In this document: positions 13,907 to 16,980 of the stretch, piece after piece | How the letters are laid out: every line of letters begins with the position of its first letter | Numbering within the stretch: the stretch's first letter is position 1 | Source of the DNA: JAQVUB01 sp033809415 | Lineage (GTDB): Bacteria > Verrucomicrobiota > Lentisphaeria > Oligosphaerales > Oligosphaeraceae | Reading direction: 5' to 3' | DNA length: 16,980 nt | Assembly (NCBI GenBank): GCA_033809415.1 | Contig: JAPXLT010000072.1 | Location: 1 to 16,980, forward strand | The notes under the pieces: generated by a model | Told to the model about the DNA's origin: nothing | The model's database searches: none | What the model saw: only the letters and a program-made list of their open reading frames with translations | Position numbers and translations under genes: made by a program

Positions 13907-15466
13907 TTAGCGTATGCGCAACATGCGTCCGTGCCGCTGTATCGGCGAGTTGGTATCCGGGCTGTAAGCCAGTCCTCCATTGACATAGACACGCAGAATT
14001 CCTTCACATATTCGGTTGGGCACCGCATAGTCCGCCTGGCTCTGGAATTTCTCCGGCTCGAAGAGGACCAGATCGGCGAAATATCCCGGCGCGATACGCC
14101 CGCGTCCGACCAACTGGAATTTTTCCGCCGGCAAGCTCGTCATCCGTCGGATGACTTCCGCGTCCGTTGCATACTTGCGGGCAATTTGGAAGAAGCGCGG
14201 GAAGGTACCGAAGGCGCGCGGATGCGTCTGCGAATCCGAAAACGCTCGAATACTTCCATCGCTGCCGGTGATCACCCAGCTTTGTGCCAGGAAACGATGC
14301 AGGTTTTCCTCACACATGGAGCCGAAGGCGGCACTCGGCGAACCCTCTGAGAGCAGTTTGACGAAAGCCGCCGCCGGGCTGAGTTGCAGGTTTTCGGCGA
14401 TCTGCAGCATGTTCAGGCCGAAGAAGGGTTTATGTTCCGGAATTGGCGATGTGACTACTATGATTCGTTCCCAATTGTTGCGTTTTCCGGTTTCGTCTTT
14501 GTTTTCCATCAGTGCCTGCAGCTTGGCTCGTTCCTCTTCGGAATTCTTCAGCATTTCGGTCAGGCTATCATTGTCGATGTGTGTGTATTGCGACGGCACT
14601 GCCATGCGCAGTGAGGTGCTCGAGTAAATATACGGGTATCGGTCAGCCAGCACCTTCATGCCCTGCCGTCGGGCCTCTTCGACCATCGACAAAGCGCGAT
14701 CAATCTTGCCCCAGTTGTTTTTACCTCCGGTTTTGAAGTGGCTGATCTGCAAGCTGCCGGAACCGCAACGGGCTATGCCTATCGCCTCCTCGAGCGATTC
14801 CAGTAGCCGATCTCCCTCGCTTCGCATATGGGTGCTGTAGGGTTTTCCGGTTCCGCGCAAAAGGGCAGCCAGTTCCTGAACTTCAGCGGAATCTGAAAAC
14901 AGCCCTGGGAGATACCACAGTCCGCTGGAAAATCCGGCTGCGCCATCCCGCAAGGACTGCGCCAGAAGTTCCTTCATTTGTGCGATTTCATCCGCCGTGG
15001 CACGCCGTTCGGCATAGCCCATGACTTTCAAGCGCAGGGAATTATGCCCGCAAAGCGCAGCGATGTTGACAGCCGGCAAGGTCTTTTCGACAAGGTCAGC
15101 ATAGCTGGCGAAGGTGCCATCACACTCCTCCAAAACCGGATCACCCAATGCATTTTTGCGTTTGGAATAGACAAAGTCAGAAAAACCGCAATTGCCGACG
15201 ATTTCCGTCGTCACTCCTTGCGAAATCTTGCTGTCAGCAGTAGGTACGCGCAATACAGCAGCATCCGAATGGCTGTGAACATCAATAAAGCCAGGGCAAA
15301 GTGCCGCGCCGACCGCATCGAAAACACACACGCCCCCGCCCCGCGGCAAAGTTCCATTCTTTCCCAGCGACTGAATTTTATCATTCCGGACAGCAATCTC
15401 TCCCTCGAAGGGTGCCCCACCGGAACCATCATAAATTATTGCATTGGTAATAAGCAGATCCGACAT
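13907..15466 (-). CDS. N-acyl-D-amino-acid deacylase (D-aminoacylase), amidohydrolase superfamily
   Basis: A 519-aa metal-dependent hydrolase that would release D-amino acids from N-acyl-D-amino acids; related members act on dihydropyrimidines or D-amino acid conjugates. Family features are all present: a small N-terminal beta-sandwich, HSHSD (His64, His66, Asp68), the family's GVTTEIVGNCGFS with metal-binding Cys93, His213 in YSTHMRSEGD, His243 in LQISHFK, and the catalytic Asp403 in TGSDGSIR. These correspond to the known Cys/His/His/Asp set of Alcaligenes D-aminoacylase. Length is normal (480-530 aa) and there is no signal peptide, so it is cytosolic. ATG 15466 is preceded by AAAGG 9 nt away. 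It is convergent with the rhamnosidase gene and ~200 bp downstream of pheA, so membership in the sugar locus is unlikely. A role in D-amino acid or peptidoglycan-derived compound salvage is an inference. Confidence 0.9.
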   Translation of the reverse strand: MSDLLITNAIIYDGSGGAPFEGEIAVRNDKIQSLGKNGTLPRGGGVCVFDAVGAALCPGFIDVHSHSDAAVLRVPTADSKISQGVTTEIVGNCGFSDFVYSKRKNALGDPVLEECDGTFASYADLVEKTLPAVNIAALCGHNSLRLKVMGYAERRATADEIAQMKELLAQSLRDGAAGFSSGLWYLPGLFSDSAEVQELAALLRGTGKPYSTHMRSEGDRLLESLEEAIGIARCGSGSLQISHFKTGGKNNWGKIDRALSMVEEARRQGMKVLADRYPYIYSSTSLRMAVPSQYTHIDNDSLTEMLKNSEEERAKLQALMENKDETGKRNNWERIIVVTSPIPEHKPFFGLNMLQIAENLQLSPAAAFVKLLSEGSPSAAFGSMCEENLHRFLAQSWVITGSDGSIRAFSDSQTHPRAFGTFPRFFQIARKYATDAEVIRRMTSLPAEKFQLVGRGRIAPGYFADLVLFEPEKFQSQADYAVPNRICEGILRVYVNGGLAYSPDTNSPIQRHGRMLRIR

Positions 15467-15576
15467 CGTAGCAAGCCTTTCTTATCGTTTTTTGCAGAAA
15501 AATGCAGTATCAGAAACCTTTTGATAAATTAACATCTTGATGGAAAATAACCAGCAAAGTTTTAAGGATATTACTC

Positions 15577-15594
15577 GGTCGGACAGGTCGGACA
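15577..15594. repeat. Two copies of a 9-bp unit (GGTCGGACA)
   Basis: Two exact copies directly before the heptamer array. Similar GATCGGACGG words occur near 5797-5815 in the gene-free region. Confidence 0.5.
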
Positions 15595-15601
15595 GAAGAC
15601 G

Positions 15602-15663
15602 CCCCCTGCACCCTGCCCCCTGCCCCCTGCACCCTGCACCCTGCACCCTGCACCCTGCACCCT
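15602..15663. repeat. Heptamer tandem repeat array at the pheA 3' end
   Basis: About nine units of CACCCTG or CCCCCTG, the same heptamer and orientation as at 1-105. It starts 1 bp beyond the pheA stop codon (15665-15667). Confidence 0.93.
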
Positions 15664-15664
15664 T

Positions 15665-16804
15665 TTAAACCTGGTTATATCCGCCGAGGAAGACAAAGCT
15701 TTCGTTGGATGCGGCCAGTTCATTGAGCAGCTGGATGATTTCCGGGGAGTAGAGTGATGATTCGAAATCCAGGTAGAAGAGGAATTCGAAGTCACGTCCT
15801 TCGACTGGGCGGCTTTCCAGTTTGAGCAGATTGACGCCCAGTGCTGCAAATTTAGCAATCAAGCGATACAGCGACCCAGGTTCATGTGAGACTGACACCA
15901 TGATGCTGATGCGGTCGGCGCCGGGATAGATGGCCATTTCCTTGCCGATGCAGATGAAACGCGTGTAATTGCAGTCGCTATTCTGGATATCCACATGCAA
16001 TTTATGCAAACCGTAGAGGTTGGCACAGTTTTCCGACGAAATCGCCGCAATCTCCGGCGACCCCGCCTCGGCAACTTTTTGGGCCGCGACCGCTGTATTC
16101 TCGCAAACATTGAGCTTGACTCCTGGCAGATTTTTCAGGAAATTTCCGCATTGCCAGAGAGCCTGCTCGTGGGAATAGATTTCCTTGATCCGCTTGAGGT
16201 TTGTTCCTGGCACACCCAGCAACACATGATTGATCTGCATTTTGACACTGCGCAGAATATAAAACTTGTGATTTCGCATCAAGTCATAGACCTCAGTGAC
16301 GGTGCCATGCAAACTGTTTTCGATCGGCAGTATGCCATATTTGCAGAGATTTTTTTCGACGGCTTGGAAGACACCAGCGAAGTTGTTGAAAAAAATTACA
16401 TCAGCCATCGGGAGCAGTCGGTCAGCGGCCATTTGTGAATAAGCTCCCTCGATTCCCTGACAGGCCACCGTGCCGTCTTTTGGAAAGATTTTCGGCGTAT
16501 TCTCGAGGGCGTTCTGGATTTCCTTGCCGAGCTTGTCATCGCCGGACAGCAGGCGATGCTGATACGAGCGGCTCAAATCGAAAAGCATGCGGAACAGAAC
16601 CTGGGAATAGGCACCCAGCTCTTTGCCTGAACTGGCGGCAATCCGGCGCAGGATTTCCCGTTCACGCCCGGGATTCAGCACCGGGGCGTTATGCTTGCGC
16701 TTGTGTTCACCAATTTCGCGGCTGATTTCCATGCGTTCAGTGAACAGGCGGATCAGCTGATCGTCAATCTGGTCAATCTTTTCACGGCATTCTGTAATTT
16801 CCAT
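15665..16804 (-). CDS. pheA: Bifunctional chorismate mutase / prephenate dehydratase (P-protein)
   Basis: A 379-aa cytosolic enzyme making phenylpyruvate from chorismate through prephenate, the committed branch to phenylalanine. Residues ~1-90 are an AroQ-type chorismate mutase with Arg7, Arg24, Lys35, Arg47, Glu48 and Ser80, matching the spacing of Arg11, Arg28, Lys39, Arg51, Glu52 and Ser84 in E. coli PheA. Residues ~110-285 are prephenate dehydratase, with GIEGAYSQMAA (117-127), GILPIENSLHGTV (157-169) and the catalytic NYTRF (Thr281). Residues ~297-375 are an ACT domain with GSLYR (310-314) and ESRP (330-333), the phenylalanine-binding motifs of feedback-inhibited enzymes. Length is normal (~360-390). 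ATG 16804 has AAAGGAG 9 nt upstream. No leader peptide or attenuator was seen in the visible upstream 176 bp, which is repeat sequence. Confidence 0.96.
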   Translation of the reverse strand: MEITECREKIDQIDDQLIRLFTERMEISREIGEHKRKHNAPVLNPGREREILRRIAASSGKELGAYSQVLFRMLFDLSRSYQHRLLSGDDKLGKEIQNALENTPKIFPKDGTVACQGIEGAYSQMAADRLLPMADVIFFNNFAGVFQAVEKNLCKYGILPIENSLHGTVTEVYDLMRNHKFYILRSVKMQINHVLLGVPGTNLKRIKEIYSHEQALWQCGNFLKNLPGVKLNVCENTAVAAQKVAEAGSPEIAAISSENCANLYGLHKLHVDIQNSDCNYTRFICIGKEMAIYPGADRISIMVSVSHEPGSLYRLIAKFAALGVNLLKLESRPVEGRDFEFLFYLDFESSLYSPEIIQLLNELAASNESFVFLGGYNQV

Positions 16805-16841
16805 CGTAGGCAGCTCCTTTTACTTAGAGGGTGTACAAAAA

Positions 16842-16898
16842 GTTTTTTAACCACGAAAGGCACGAAAAAGCTTGGCGCGGACTGATCGCCCGCAACCC
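16842..16898 (+). repeat. Interspersed repeat, copy G (left arm with decayed hairpin)
   Basis: TTTTTTAACCACGAAAGGCA, CGAAAAAGCTTGGCGCGGAC, then TGATCGCCCGCAACCCAC. It corresponds to the first part of copy C, with the GTGGGC/GCCCAC stem partly lost. It lies directly upstream of pheA. Confidence 0.75.
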
Positions 16899-16980
16899 AC
16901 ACGGACGGGACACGGACGGAACACGGACGGAACACGGACGGAACACGGACGGGACACGGACGGGACACGGACGGGACACG
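16899..16980. repeat. 11-bp tandem repeat array (ACACGGACGGA/G)
   Basis: Seven full units of 11 bp plus 5 bases up to the window edge. Units vary only at the last base (pattern G, A, A, A, G, G, G). It continues beyond the window. The unit is unrelated to the heptamer. Confidence 0.95.

Overview
This window looks like part of a chromosome (or a contig bounded by repeats) from a Gram-negative bacterium of the PVC group, most likely Lentisphaerota (Victivallis-like). Three things suggest this. A type-II-secretion-style pseudopilin with the H-X9-DG signature leads a glycoside hydrolase locus next to an AraC regulator. The proteins carry PVC-type multi-domain CBM/TIM-barrel architectures. The intergenic spaces are full of short tandem and interspersed repeats. 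The assignment is inference: there is no rRNA or phylogenetic marker here. No tRNA, rRNA, CRISPR array or insertion sequence was seen.

Layout. (1) 1-4124, minus strand: an acyl-activating enzyme-ACP-acyltransferase fusion, preceded in transcription order by a lemA / TPM-domain pair. (2) 4439-5368, plus strand: a tandem FabZ-like double-hotdog protein whose two halves appear to hold complementary halves of one catalytic dyad. (3) 5369-5969: a gene-free, repeat-rich convergent gap. (4) 5970-13676: the accessory core. An AraC regulator (minus) is divergent from a pseudopilin, a secreted 1079-aa CBM/TIM-barrel protein and a GH78-like alpha-L-rhamnosidase without signal peptide (all plus). The 501-bp divergent spacer holds two copies of an 11-bp word (ATGAGCATATT), an inverted repeat next to a -10 box, and a 14-bp palindrome; a related word lies upstream of the rhamnosidase gene. 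This reads as a small inducible polysaccharide-utilisation locus led by a pseudopilin. (5) 13907-16804, minus strand: an N-acyl-D-amino-acid deacylase and the bifunctional chorismate mutase/prephenate dehydratase PheA.

How the genes may work together. In the accessory core, the regulator probably senses a sugar and drives the divergent operon. The pseudopilin would be processed by a prepilin peptidase and displayed in the envelope, the large secreted protein would bind and cut a polysaccharide, and the rhamnosidase would trim rhamnosides, probably in the cytoplasm. The acyl-ACP synthetase fusion and the hotdog protein both belong to acyl-chain metabolism. LemA and the TPM protein are envelope-associated.

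Non-coding DNA. A heptamer array (CCCTGCA/CCCTGCC) lies directly at the 3' end of two minus-strand genes, and one of these contains the stop codon. A remnant follows a third. An 11-bp array ends the window. An interspersed element (CGAAAA-rich arm plus a TTCGACGGATGG arm) occurs about seven times, always between genes and in both orientations.
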